From positions 15,715,232 through 15,779,231 of the forward strand of contig JABAKD010000013.1 of the NCBI GenBank assembly GCA_012845835.1: DNA of 64,000 bases, given 5' to 3'. The DNA comes from Undaria pinnatifida (Eukaryota > Sar > Phaeophyceae > Laminariales > Alariaceae). How positions within the stretch are numbered: the stretch's first letter is position 1; each line of letters starts with the position of its first letter. Position numbers and translations under genes: made by a program. Shown piece after piece: positions 30,593 through 42,084 of the stretch. Under the pieces are notes generated by a model, which ran no database searches, was not told the origin of the DNA, and worked only from the letters and a program-made list of their open reading frames with translations.

Positions 30593-30778
30593 AACGACTC
30601 ATATATTGCATATATATTTGTTTTAAACGCAGTAGAATAAGCCCAACATTTTGGAATGCCAAGTATTCTGAATGCTCAAGTACGAGAAACATCTATCTGG
30701 CAGAAACAAAAATAAACATAACCGAATATGGGAGAGACGTTCTGACCAACGTATAATAATTGCGGTTACGGGTACGGG

Positions 30779-30895
30779 AGAGAGCTTGTCAGCAAGAGCT
30801 TGTCAGCAAGAGCTTGTCAGCGAGAGCTTGTCAGCGAGAGCTTGTCAGCGAGAGCTTGTCAGCGAGAGCTTGTCAGCGAGAGCTTGTCAGCAAGG
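30779..30895 (+). repeat. 14-bp minisatellite AGAGCTTGTCAGCG
   Basis: Eight consecutive units, the early ones with CAAG and the middle ones with CGAG. A 14-bp unit is not a multiple of three, so the apparent repeat peptide uses three frames. Confidence 0.9.
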
Positions 30896-31099
30896 GGGTA
30901 CAGAGCACGATTAGATCCCTTGCCCAACCCTAACATCCGACTTACAAGTAACACCACAGATGATAGATGGCGGCTGATCCGGTGAGCGTCACGAGAGCCA
31001 AACAGGAGACATTTTTCACGAAACATGAGTGAGAATCTATTTGTACGATGTACGCGCCACCCCCTTCCCATCCCGCCAGTTCTACTCAAGCGATCGAAC

Positions 31100-31560
31100 C
31101 GGCATCCCCGGTGGTCTATCTTGGTCTATTACGAGATTACAAGTGGTAGACATCGCAAAGTAAGGCCGATCTCGCGACGAGTTTGAGCCCCCCAAGGTGT
31201 TTGTTCTTGCGCCCGCCCGTTTGGCATCCGCCACCCGGCATTCCCGGTGGTGTATTACTATATATTCTATTGGTGCACCTCGTAACCGCTAACTAATGCA
31301 GGTGTCGCGATTTCGAAACTTTCAAGGGTGTCTTTCTTGTGCCCCCCCCCGCCCGCCGGCGTCCCCGGTGGTGTATTGCCAATGGTAAACATCGCAACTA
31401 CTAAGAAGGTCGAGTTCGCGAGTTCGAACACCTCTAAACAGGCTTTCTTTTAGTCCCCCCTCCCCCCCCTTTTTCATTCCGCCAGCCGGCATCCCCGCTT
31501 GTCAAGTGATGAACCTCGTACTATTAAGGTCGATTTCGCGAGTGAGTGAGTGCGACCTCC
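31100..31560 (+). mobile_element. tandem array of four tRNA-like SINE heads
   Basis: The phrase GGCATCCCCGGTGGTCTAT or a close variant starts near 31107, 31235, 31357 and 31487. The first three are followed about 60-80 bp later by a B-box-like segment (CGACGAGTTTGAGCC, CGCGATTTCGAAAC, GCGAGTTCGAACAC) and a TTTCTTGTGCCCCCC-type linker. The fourth ends GTCGATTTCGCGAGTGAG. The last unit leads into a SINE-B-like body at 31640. Confidence 0.65.
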
Positions 31561-31639
31561 CCCCGAAGGCCTGTTTTATCGATAGAGTAAAGAATGATAT
31601 CGATCGAGTAAATAATGACTTTGCAGATAGCATCTAGCG

Positions 31640-31812
31640 TGTGTGTATGCGCAATTCGGCGCGAACGACGAACGAAGAAAATGATCAACCCTGCTTGCGA
31701 TAACAAAAAATAAGGCCTGCGACCGAAGGGTGAAGGGGGGAAGGAGTACCTGCTACGATGTAACACCATTTCTGAATTGAAAAATGAGGGAGCTGCGGAA
31801 GTAGTGCAATAA
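31640..31812 (+). mobile_element. diverged SINE-B body
   Basis: GCGAACGACGAACGAAGAAA, CTTGCGATAACAAAAAATAA and GGTGAAGGGGGGAAGGAG keep the SINE-B order, but the ACCCCGG core is lost. Confidence 0.5.
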
Positions 31813-31819
31813 AATTAAG

Positions 31820-32395
31820 CGGAATCCGCAGTGCCACCCGTTGTCAAGGGGGAAAAGTCGTTCAATCACCGCAACAAGGAGAGGGCTATCTACCGGACTT
31901 TTTGTTGAGAGCGAGGGGTAAAACGCCCTCACTAGGTGTTATGGACCTTGCGATGGGCGATGGTATCTTCCGCTAATAATGCAATACAGACAATGCCCTT
32001 GTGTGTTTTGTAGGGGGGGGGTGCTATTAGGGTTAGGGCAAGGTTTGAGTCCTGAAAAGGCGGCGGGAGGGGAGAAAACGCGCAAAGAAAATAGACGGGA
32101 ATAGAAAACAGAAATATCAAAGTAACAGGCGAAGGAGGCTAACTATTCGGCATTTTATTTCCGCCCGAAGGAATATGTATCTTGACGAAGGCTAAGGCTT
32201 CGCACGGTAGAGCTGCGCCTATCTCTGCAACGGATCTCAGGACATGATGCTTCAGGCTCAGCGTCGACGGAATAAAAATGCGCGTTGCCATCATATGACG
32301 CGAAGTAAAATATATCAGGTACTTTGTTTTTGGTGCTCGACTTTGCGGCAATAGAGAGCAGGCAGTTCTTCTCGGCCCCGTCTAACAGTTTGTAT
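31820..32395. other. no gene supported
   Basis: A short TTAGGGTTAGGG piece lies at 32027-32039. No other structure seen. Confidence 0.35.
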
Positions 32396-32442
32396 CATGT
32401 ACCATGTACGATGTACCATGTACGATGTACCATGTACAGCGA
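32396..32442 (+). repeat. ATGTACCATGTACG repeat
   Basis: Three to four units of ATGTACCATGTACG. Confidence 0.75.
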
Positions 32443-32517
32443 TACGAAATAACAACAAAAATAGGCGTCCGATCTAAGCCCATAGAAAAGTATTAATAGT
32501 GAGTGAATATGGATATA

Positions 32518-32695
32518 TATATTATAAAAATTAAAATACACTCCAGCTGTGAGATCGAAGATTTCGTCGAAACTCATCTTTGCAAGCTGTGTGTGATACT
32601 CCGATCGCGCGCATTACGAGTTGTGTGTCCTCATTAAGGATATAGGTCGGCGACTCCCCTTACAGCTACAGTGTAGCTATCAGGTGACCCATATA
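32518..32695 (-). repeat. MSxD dispersed element, copy 7 (long form)
   Basis: On the minus strand this is the same long form as 5862 and 15785, ending in a frame that reads MSFDEIFDLTAGVYFNFYN. It keeps GGGGAGTCGCCGACCTATAT and CGCGCGATCGGAGTATCACA in complement. Confidence 0.75.
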
Positions 32696-33200
32696 TATAT
32701 GTGAACTCGCCCGCAGGGCGGGGGGGTGGCAAAAACTATCAGCCAACTTCAACCACCGAATGCTATCAAAATGCGCAAGCGTACGAAAGACCTTAGCTAA
32801 TTGGAAAATAAAAAAGAAAAGAAAATGAGAGGAAGCAAGGAAAGGAAAAGGGAAAAACACCATGGTAGCAGATCCTAGAAACTGACGCAAAACAACATTT
32901 ATTTGGCACATAGAGGGCATCAAGTGCATAAAGGGCACTGGGGGGGGAACACAGCAAGGCGAAGAAGTCAGGGCGGCCTTACACGAGCTAATTACGGCCA
33001 CGGGAAGGCACACACACGTCAGGACGATGATGGGCAGGCGCATACTTCAGTCTCTTGGGCAAGACGCCCCCCCTCCCCCCTGCCGCGTAGAGATGCCGAC
33101 GGTGTGTGTTTCGCTGGCGCGGCCATCGCGTGTTGGACAAAGCGCACTTGGTCGAACAACCTCAACCTATGGGCTATGCAGATAAGAAAAATTGATATGT
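32690..33200 (-). mobile_element. LINE 3'-terminal fragment
   Basis: TGACGCAAAACAACATTT, GGCGAAGAAGTCAGGGCGG, ACTTCAGTCTCTTGGGCA and the C-run followed by GATGCCGACGGTG parallel 43150-43460 of the second LINE, including the end of its reading frame (PSASLRGRGEGG on the minus strand). Confidence 0.6.
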
Positions 33201-33204
33201 CTAC

Positions 33205-33985
33205 AGTACAACTGTGATAAACCCACAGACTTGAACACATTCTGTCGCCAAATCAAACCCGCAACCCCTACTATCATCAGCTAACGTTAACGAACTACAC
33301 TACACTACTATAGCCTAGTACTACAGGAGCCAGCTCCCACCACAAACGATATTCACCGCGATTTGCACATCATGCGGCACAAACTTTCCACCTCGTATAG
33401 GATAAGCCGGACCACGCTGGTCTTCTAGACAAGTACTAATATTAATAGCAGCAGCCTGCTAATGTTTTTAATGCCTTGGATGCGTTTGATCCTATTGATC
33501 CTATTGATCCTATTGATAGTATTATAGTATTAATAGTATTATAGTATTGATAGTATCAATACTACTAATAGCACGGTAGCGGTGCGCCATTGTTGGTCTG
33601 AGGCGCATCACTTGATAAACTACTCCACCGTACGAGTTACATGTAGTACCTCTAAGCCACAGCCCGACGAACTATTCCACGCCATGACATAGGTACCCAA
33701 AACAATTCACAAACTCTACTGCAAAACAAGAATACCATTCCCACTACAGCAGTATCTGGGTTAAAGGACACTTTGCCATCAGAAAGCATATTAGACATGG
33801 AGCGATACTATTATAGCAATACCTCGATCGTTGCACACGCCGCACTAGTGCGTTCGCTGAATACTTTGACGTGTTCGATAACGACGGCTGCCCGCCCCTA
33901 ACCCTAAGGCCTGCAGGGACTTGATAGCTCGCGACAAGGCGACCAGCCCAGCCCAGCCCAGCCTGTGCAGTGGCCCAAAACGAAG
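33205..33985. other. no gene supported
   Basis: Contains TTGATCCTATTGATCC and TATTAATAGTATTATAG runs at 33488-33560 and CCCTAACCCTAAGG (reverse telomere-like) at 33894. An imperfect GTGCAATGTGCAATGT repeat follows at 33995-34050. Confidence 0.35.
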
Positions 33986-34594
33986 AAACGACTGCTGTGC
34001 AATGTGCAATGTGCAATGTACAATGTGCAATGTGCAGTGTGCAACATACTAGTGGTGGCATCCTGGTACGCCTGACCGGTGCTGCCGAGCAATGCAGCAA
34101 ACGGTGGCCGTGGTCTCGTGGCACATCTGGCTGGCCGCCCAAAAGGCAAGAGGCAAGTGCTGCGCAACGCAGTAGTCGCGGTCGTGGTCTCGCGACACAT
34201 CTGGCTCGCCGCAGTCATCGATTCCCGCCCTTGCTGCGGACGGGCGAAGATTGTTTCTTCTCTTGTGCCGCTTTCCACTTTGCCTCGGAGTTCTTGAGTC
34301 TTTCTTGTCTCGCTTGCTTTCGATCCGCCTGCAGGGAGATGGAAACGCAAAACGAAAATCGGGACAACCCAAATGTTAGTTTTGAACCAAAATGTTAGTT
34401 TTCAACCTTAACCCCCTTACAACTGCACCCGCGTTTTAGGACAAACCACTTGGAATTAGTGTGGGACAACTTCAGCAGTGGTACAAAGTTTAACCTTTTT
34501 CGTATTGCTGTACGAAGTGCTGACAATTCGCGAAGACGCTTGTACTCTATACCCTTGATTGCCCTGTTTTTATATAGTCGTTTTTGCCTCGAAC

Positions 34595-34800
34595 TCAACT
34601 CGTGGAAAGTCTTACCCTCAGCTATATTACGAGCAAGCCGTGGTCACGGGTACCTTCCATTCTCTCCCCCCGGTACATACCTCGTGCCTTCATTTCTATC
34701 GCGCATAGGGTTCAGCACTCCCACTGCTCGCAGATTGTCATCGTTTTTTCTCCCCTCACGCTGTCGAGCTTTCAGCGACACGTGAAGAAGGCCGAGAAAA
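34595..34800 (-). mobile_element. SINE-A fragment
   Basis: In complement: ACGAGCAAGCCGTGGTCACG, CTCTCCCCCCGGTACATACC, GCCTTCATTTCTATCGCGCA and TAGGGTTCAGCACTCCCACT. The tRNA-like head is missing. Divergence rises past 34740. Confidence 0.7.
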
Positions 34801-34961
34801 GGCACACAAGGCCATGTGTTTCTTTAAAGGAGGGTTTTGTAATCCGCAAGAAACAAAACGGAAACCCTGCTTTACGCCAACTCTTAACTCTTATAAAGAG
34901 CCTTTAGAAATCCGAAGAAAAACAACCCGAAACTCTGGTTTACAAGATACGTGATTAGTTC

Positions 34962-34980
34962 GGGTTAGGGTTAGGGTTAG
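34962..34980 (+). repeat. telomere-like tract
   Basis: GGGTTAGGGTTAGGGTTAG. Confidence 0.85.
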
Positions 34981-35064
34981 ACCCATCCCGCGCTAGGGGT
35001 GCAGCCGAATATTCTAAAAAATTTCTGAGCTCCTAACATGAGAAACTCAATATCTCAACATCAG

Positions 35065-35125
35065 CATGACCATCATCCATGACCATCATCCATGACCATC
35101 ATCCATGACCATCATCCATCATCAC
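35065..35125 (+). repeat. 15-bp repeat CATGACCATCATC
   Basis: Four units of about 15 bp, CATGACCATCATCCA. Confidence 0.8.
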
Positions 35126-35129
35126 CCGA

Positions 35130-35980
35130 AAGATTACTTTGAAGGCATTCGGCATTCGCTCGCGCAACCCGACCAACCTTGTATTAAATGATGAAATCAT
35201 TACATTAGAATATCGACCGTAGTCCTGAAACAAAGTACACTCCAAAGCTACTTCGACTGTGACATGATACATGATACCCGGTAGTTCCTCCTTCGAGGAG
35301 GTCAACCGGACACAAGAATAATAATAGTACCTGGTATACTTCGAAGTATATATTTTCGTTTTGTCTGAAAGAGTGCAGCTCCTGCCGTGGGATGTGTTCC
35401 TTTCAACGTCTTTTCAACGCTTTTTAACACCCTCATTCGGAACGAATCTCAGCGCACCTGTGAGCCTTTGGTGAAAGAGAGGTACCTGGACCCGTTCTTG
35501 TTTTGTCCTGGAAAGTCTTTCAAAGGCGTTCTTGCTTTCTCCAGTGGGGTCGTTCGAAATTAGCACGGTATTCGCAGTCAATTTCGGACACTAAAACTCA
35601 AACAGAGATTTCCAGGTACATAACTCTTGCATATCGCCGGCTCATCCGAAAAAATTGTTACTTTTGAGATAAACAGAGCACCAAACTGACTTATATAGTC
35701 TACGTGTGCTGTGCTGTGATGTTCTGTCCTTGTGATACATGCTCGACGGCAATCATGCCACCACTGCTGTAGCTCTAAGAGCTGCGGGTGGGTGTGGTTT
35801 TATTGTGATTGAGCACAAGGAACAGGTGCAAAATAAAGTCGTGCTTGTAGTCTCTGGTCTACGAACAACGTGTCATATTATATGTTTTACGTACAAAATG
35901 AACGTGCACGTACCATGATATGTACGTATATTTTGACAAACATTTTGTACTCGGTTTCGTTTATCGGCACATGTTATGTT
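35130..35980. other. no gene supported
   Basis: No repeat or domain recognised. TACCTGGTA occurs at 35328. Confidence 0.35.
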
Positions 35981-35984
35981 GAAT

Positions 35985-37977
35985 TCAGTTTGGGAACGGC
36001 TATGTTGCTCATTGTCGACTCCTTTTCGATTCCGATACTCCCCGAAGAACAGCAGTGCGGCTTTCGCCCCGGGCGATCAACAGCGGACATGCTGTTCGTC
36101 GTGCGCGACTACGAGAACCCGGACAAGCTAGGACAATCCCTCCGTACACGTGCTCCATTGATCTCCATAAAGCATATGACTCCGTCGACCGAGAGCTGCT
36201 GTGGGTGGTGCTCGCACGCTTCGGCGTACAAGAGAAAATGTTGACCATTATCCGCCAGTTCCACGAAGGCATGTGAGCTCGCGTGCGTACGGATGACGGT
36301 GAGCACTCTGGATGATGGTTTGACGGTTTGACGGTTTCAGGTCACCCAGGGGCTGCGGCAAGGGTGTGTATTGTCGCCGCTTCTTCTTAATGTCTTTTTC
36401 GCCGCTGCGATACATACCGTTCTCGTGCGCTTCAGTGAAGACTATAGACACGCCTGGGCCGGTTAGGGTGTATTGACGAGAGGGGTACGGTGAGATTTTT
36501 CCTCCCTTGGCCAAAGGGGGGGTAGTCAGCAGCTATCAAAAGGGGGGCTGGTCAGCACCATTCAGGGGCTAACAGGAGAGAGAAGTTGTTGTGTATTAGC
36601 TCCAAAACACGAAAAGACAAGCGATCCTAACCCCTGATCCCTATACCAGAATCCAGAAGAGGACAAATGGAAACCCCTGCACCATAATACCTATTATACC
36701 TGCACTCGCTTATCGGATCCTCAACCGTAATTCACCGTAAGTAAGATCAGCTTCGTATCATCTTTTATCTCGCATCACCAATACTGCACACTCTCTATGG
36801 TGCTCCACTGTCCACAAGACCCAGACTTTTCGAGGGACTTGGTCGAGCTCGAGGAGGACCTCGGGAAGGACGGGGTGGAGGTTGAACCACTAGCATGTAT
36901 GCGAAGGTCGGTCTGGGGTATGCTGTACGACGACAATGTAGGAGTTGTGTCCACGTCGGCGGAAGGCCTCGCCAAGATGATGGCCGTCATTGTGACCGTT
37001 TTCGAAGCAGAACGTCTCCGAAACGATAACGGAGAAAATGCTGCCGCACACACCCAACCAGGTACTCCCGACCTCATCGCTCATCGTCGAAGTAGCGGGC
37101 CAGAGGTACATGCAGACGACGTAGTTTCGGTACCTGGGCGGTCTTATCGACGCAAGTGCCGACATATTGCCACAAATTAAACGCCGGATCCGACTCGCGT
37201 GAGTATGCTACGGTCGTTTCAAGCGGGAGCTGTACGACATGGAGGGTGTCCCGTTCACATTAAAGGTGCGCCTGCTAAAGACCGAGGTGATGAAGACCCT
37301 GCTGTACGGGTATGTGACGTGGACTCTCGGCCAGGAGCACTTCGCTGAGCTCCGAACGGGACATCATAACCTTCTCCTAAGGACCATTGGATTCCAGCGC
37401 CAGCGCCGACAACGCACCGACCACCTCATGCCGTACGCCAAGGCTCTCAAGAAGGCACAATGTGAGAGCGTTGACACGACCATCCGCAAATGACGCCTCC
37501 TCTGTCCTCCTGTGTCCTCCTCTGTGCGGGAATCGTGCAACGGACAACAATGAGCGGCTGACCCATCGTGTCGTGTTCGGGAAATGGCTGGTGGGGAGAA
37601 CCCGGGACCAGGCCGACCAGAAAAGAACTGGGCCCAACGTCTAGCAGACGGCATCAGGGTATTCAAAGCCACCGAGGGCTTCACGGGTAGCTCCCCTTTG
37701 CTGTTCGGAGTAGAGACTGTGCTATGGCCGGGAGCGGTTAAGAAGAGTGGGAACTAGTACCGGGGGGCGGTTGACGCGGCGGACTGCTTCAGGGCGAAAT
37801 GCCACAGGGGAGAGGCGGAGAAGAGCTTGCTACGCCACGCAGCAGTGGACGCCAAGAGCAGCAAAAAAGGGAATCCGGGGGGACCGGACGAGGGGGGCAG
37901 CCGTACTGATACAGCCGTCGACGAACGCAGAAACGAAATGGCAGATCGTGTGGCAAGCGACGGGTTCGACTACTAAG
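35985..37977 (+). mobile_element. damaged LINE (non-LTR retrotransposon), reverse transcriptase to C-terminus
   Basis: The reading frame is shifted at least four times. In order it shows EEQQCGFRPGRSTADMLFVV, IDLHKAYDSVDRELLWVVLA and QGLRQGCVLSPLLLNVFFAA. A 340-bp non-matching stretch follows (about 36450-36790). Next come VWGMLYDDNVGVV in place of the usual Y-x-DD box, FRYLGGLI, a C-terminal stretch LKTEVMKTLLYGYVTWTL and a tail ending MADRVASDGFDY-stop. The 5' half (endonuclease) is absent, as in most truncated LINE copies. The same family occurs at 42540-44525. Confidence 0.8.
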
Positions 37978-38189
37978 TGGAGCGTGTGCTACTACTAAGA
38001 GTATACATAGTATAGACTATTTAGTATAATAATATTAGTATAGTAATAGCATAGACTATGGATGTAATAGCCCTGAACCCTACAGCAGTGAGAGGTACCT
38101 GGTAGTCTAGGCTAGTCTAGTGTTTTTGGTTTGACTGATATTTTTCGTTGAGTTCAATGGAGGGAGCGCGAAATCGGCAGTAATGACCA

Positions 38190-38605
38190 GCTGTCCTGCG
38201 CTTTTTTTGTTTTTTTTCTCCCGTGTTACCTCATGTTCCCTCGTCGCCGGCCTTATGCCGGTATGTTCTTCCTCTTCGTGTTGTTTTGTCTGTTGCAACA
38301 GCTGTAGTTATCTGTTCTTCAGCACGTATTTTGTTCTTCTTGCAGCCTTTCTGATCTTGCATCACATTCTTCAGAACTCCTGTCGTTTTTTTTTTTTTTT
38401 TTTTTGTCTGGCTTGGTTGTTGTGTTCTCGTACCCGGTACGCTAGCATTTCACTTGCTTTTCCTTGATTAACTGCGATTGTTTGGTTTACTTTGTCTCAA
38501 TCTGTGACCACACAATAATAAGTTGTGTATCTCTCTAGGATGAAAAATCAGCACGGACACTGGGCGTACTGATGTCGTTGCGTAGAAAGAACGGTTTAGT
38601 CGACA
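38190..38605 (+). repeat. T-rich dispersed element, copy 1
   Basis: A T-rich stretch with a T-run of 20 or more (38388-38406) is followed by TGTGACCAC, then ATCAGCACGGACACTGGGCG and AGAAAGAACGGTTTA. The same layout occurs at 42085-42435. Confidence 0.55.
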
Positions 38606-38682
38606 CACGCTCGGGTATTCAAGATCCATGTTTTTACTTATTTTCGACTTTCACAGAAATAAAAAAATGATTTTATTAGCCC

Positions 38683-39350
38683 ATTGTTCATGGTACCCCG
38701 ATCCAGGTCACAGATGTTCCTGACATTCGTTTCGCCGCTTAAATATCAAGATGCCGACGTAACGTTTTCAAACAGTTTGTACGGTAAAACCGAGTCTAGA
38801 CGCAGAAGCAAACAGCAATGTTCTATACCAGGTTTTTCGTTGGCCTTTTTCAGAGGGATGGTTATACGATTTTGAAAACGCGAAATACACACAAACGCGC
38901 CGCAGCGCCACAACACGCTACAGACCCAAGGGCGATCGAGGTGCGCGAGGGTCAAGCGGCAGCTGCTCGGCAAATGGCCCAGGGGGCTGTCGCATCTTCG
39001 CGAGTTACTGCTGTTCAGTGCGTGTGCGCGCGGGGGGGCAACTTTGCGGCCTAACCTCAAGACAACATCTGAAGAAGAAATACCTTGCTGCTTGTCCCGA
39101 TCGCAGCCTGAGATCGGGACGAAACACCCCTTCGGCTTTTCGAAATCGTACGACCACCCCTCTAAAAAATGCCAACGAATATATTGAACATTGCTGTTTG
39201 CTTCTGCATGTAGACCCTCGGTTTTACCGTATAACCATACACACTGCTGTTTGGAAATAAATGTTACGTCGGCATCTTGATCTTTAGGCGGCGAAACGAA
39301 TGTCAGGAACATCTGTGACGTGGATCGAAGTACCATAAATAATGGCCTCA
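38683..39350. repeat. large inverted repeat (fold-back element)
   Basis: Left arm 38683-38890 and right arm about 39120-39350 are complementary with indels. TGTTCCTGACATTCGTTTCG at 38713 pairs with CGAAACGAATGTCAGGAACA at 39293, and TTCTGCGTCTAGACTCG pairs roughly with CTTCTGCATGTAGACCCTCG. The spacer of about 230 bp includes CTGCTTGTCCCGATCGCAGC next to its own small hairpin. No transposase. A 221-codon minus frame across it is structural by-product. Confidence 0.75.
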
Positions 39351-39354
39351 GCCT

Positions 39355-41060
39355 GACGAAACACCCCTTTTCGGTGGATTTTCCGATCTTGGAAATTGTC
39401 AGAACCAACATTCGTCTCCATATGCAGTGTACATGATCTATCTCACTGTGGGCGAATCTTGTACCAGGTGTAGATCAACATCTATGGCCTACATCAGGGT
39501 ACCACAAACAGGAAAAAATATTGATATTTGTGTGGGGACATTTTAGTCTAGTCTTGAAGCTTGAAAAAAAATGCTGGAGATTTTGACTTGAAGTTGTCAT
39601 TGGGGCGGTCCTGCGGAACACGAACATTCTGCATTGCGAAGAAACCACCCCCCTCTAGTCCGTTATGCAAGCAGGAGGGCTGCTGTTGGCTAATATGATA
39701 TGTACGCTGGTAGCATGCATGCAGCAGCAGGAGGTTGTGGCAGGACCACTACTACGCTGCACTGGCAATCCAGTTACTGGTTGCCTTACTCCGCCACCCA
39801 ACCAACGACTACTGGTATCCATAAATAGCCGTCAAGTCCACCCAACTCATAGCCTTACCGAACACCCCTCGTACTAGCACTTTGTAACAGGTATTCTATA
39901 CCTCATATATGGACGAGTATGCTTGCGCCCGTGCGAACATCGAAGCAGTCTCGAAGAGTTGATGTTCTTGTTCTGGTTCATATGATAGGTACAACTGTAC
40001 CTCTTTTATTAGCACTGCTGTAAAGTATTGAACACGGAAGCTTTCGAAACAGACGAAAGTGAGTGCGACTCTTACATATTCCGTCTTGGTCTCATCCTGA
40101 TGCGCCTTTGAGCGTTGCGCAGACGCCAGCTTGCTAGAAACTCGACCCATGGACCCAACGAAAGCGTAGAGCTTCGCGTGCGTCTCTGAGCTCAAACTCC
40201 AGCAGTCGACCAGCAGTTGCAAGCAGCACTTGTTTTTGCGCTAAATCTAGAAAAAAGGTTTCCAATAGAAGTCGCGTGCATTTTTCGGGTTATTATTGTA
40301 GATCCCGCGGCGAAACACGAAACCCATGTCCTGTCTGCAGTCTCCTTCGCTCGATAGACCACCCGACAGCCGCCGCGCTCAAGTCGTGCTGGCACGGAAA
40401 GCCTGCGTGTATACAGGTAAGAAGATGTGCGTGTACCCGCTCATGGTCTAGTTATAGTTGATGTCACGTTGTTGATGCTCGGCGAGCCGTTTGCTTTTGT
40501 TTGCTGTGACCTGCTGGGTACTTGCAGTTGGCACTAGGCAACTAGCACTACAGCGGGGTCCCGATAACTGATACAACTGCCCGGCCTGTACTCGGAGGAG
40601 AGACCATTTATGTATCGCAGCAGCTTAATCGCACTTGCGTATAGTATATGCCCGGCGAGCTAACGGAGGGATGCAGCAGTGCTGCCTCGGGGGGTTGATA
40701 TTCAGCACGAAACACGGAGCACATATGGAGATGCTCACATGATGGTTTGTTTTTGCGTGCTTCACTCGTTGCAAGGTCGCCAGAGTTTCACCCGAACCCA
40801 ATAATGCAAACCCAACATTCTATGATACCTGGTATGCAACAGGCCTGCCGTCCCCATGACGTCATACGAGCCATCTCCGTGAGAGAGACCACGAGGCTAC
40901 TACCTGGTCACCTATAAGTAGCCATCTACGCCCAACCAACTGCCCCACATAACCCATAAACACACCATACGATGCATTTTCAAGACCTGAAACTACCTCC
41001 CTCCCCTCGCTTCTCGTCTATAACATGAAACTATTAAAAAAGGGCGATCGATGTACGAAG
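39355..41060. other. no gene firmly supported
   Basis: A minus-strand stretch at 40134-40246, after a TTTTTTCTAG acceptor-like site, reads LAQKQVLLATAGRLLEFELR and continues to a stop. It looks protein-like but has no partner exon. TACCTGGTA occurs at 40827. Confidence 0.3.
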
Positions 41061-41061
41061 T

Positions 41062-41136
41062 ACGCAGGTTGCAAAGATGAGTACTCGCATCGACCCTGAA
41101 TTTGTCGAACTTCACAGCTGACGTCGTCAGAGTAAT
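41062..41136 (+). repeat. MSxD dispersed element, copy 8
   Basis: GCAGGTTGCAAAGATGAGTA then TCGACCCTGAATTTGTCGAA and CTTCACAGCTGACGTC. Two extra bases shift the MS-x-D frame. Confidence 0.65.
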
Positions 41137-41139
41137 TCT

Positions 41140-42080
41140 GCAAAGAATAAAGAGCACGAGAACACACTACTACTTGGAACACTATCCGAAACTCGCGTTA
41201 CTTCTTTCGAGGTATACTCTGCCTACTGCGTACGAGGGTACGTGTAATATTAATACCTGGTAGTTAGGAAAGGGGCATCGTACGTGTCTGGTATGGACGT
41301 GAACAGCCGTACCGATATAATACAGCAGCAGCAGTATACATTGCGGTTGGCATTGTATGACCAAATCACCATGCTGTACTTGCAATGTGTACCTCTGATT
41401 CGTAGTTATCGCAGAGCTCGTCTCCGCTCTATAACGCATACTATTAATATCAGCACGGGCACTGGTTGTGCAAGATGCAGATTATGGGTGGAAAGAGCAG
41501 GTTTTACCCTCAGCGACCTTCTACAACACGCTGCGGTCACACCAAAGCAGCAGGCAGTTACGTAATGCTTGTATTTACTCAACAGCAAGTATGAATAGCT
41601 TCCGTGAGGTTGTTCCCAAGGTTTCAATTGGCAGGTTTGGTTTCGAGACAAAACCCGGCCTATGCATCTCTCAGTACACCAAGTACCATAATGATCGCGT
41701 GTTGCTTGCCGCTTGCCGGAATCACCATTAACGTAGACCTACGCTCGATTTCACAGTGGTACTGTATTTAACTTGCTTAGGGTTAGAGTGCGCATGGTGG
41801 AAGGTGCGATGCTCTGTACACATGTGTTTTTGTGGATGCCATGTTTGTGTCCAGCACTGGCTGCTGTATCTGGTATGTAGTGTTCCAGGCACTGTTGTCC
41901 ATGACTTATTATTAAGTTACAGAGTAGCTGTCGCATTTGCAGTGAACTGCTACAGCTGATAGATCTGGGACCCAGGTTTAGCGACGCACAACATAAATAC
42001 GAATTAGCTCCCCAAATGACGGCAGTTAGTTGTTAGTTCTTATCAACCAAGCCCGGGTATATTATGTTTCTTTTCCGAGC
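41140..42080. other. no gene supported
   Basis: Short frames on both strands without domains. TACCTGGTA occurs at 41254. Confidence 0.35.
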
Positions 42081-42084
42081 TTTG

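Noticed and set aside
30779-30895. Short regularly spaced repeats, considered as a CRISPR array
   Set aside because: The units are contiguous 14-bp repeats without spacers, so this is a minisatellite in a eukaryotic genome.
31820-32400. A host gene between the SINE array and the MSxD element
   Set aside because: Only short frames without domains, splice sites or conserved words.
38746-39411. 221-codon minus-strand frame
   Set aside because: It spans both arms of an inverted repeat and contains the same sequence read in both senses; no domain.
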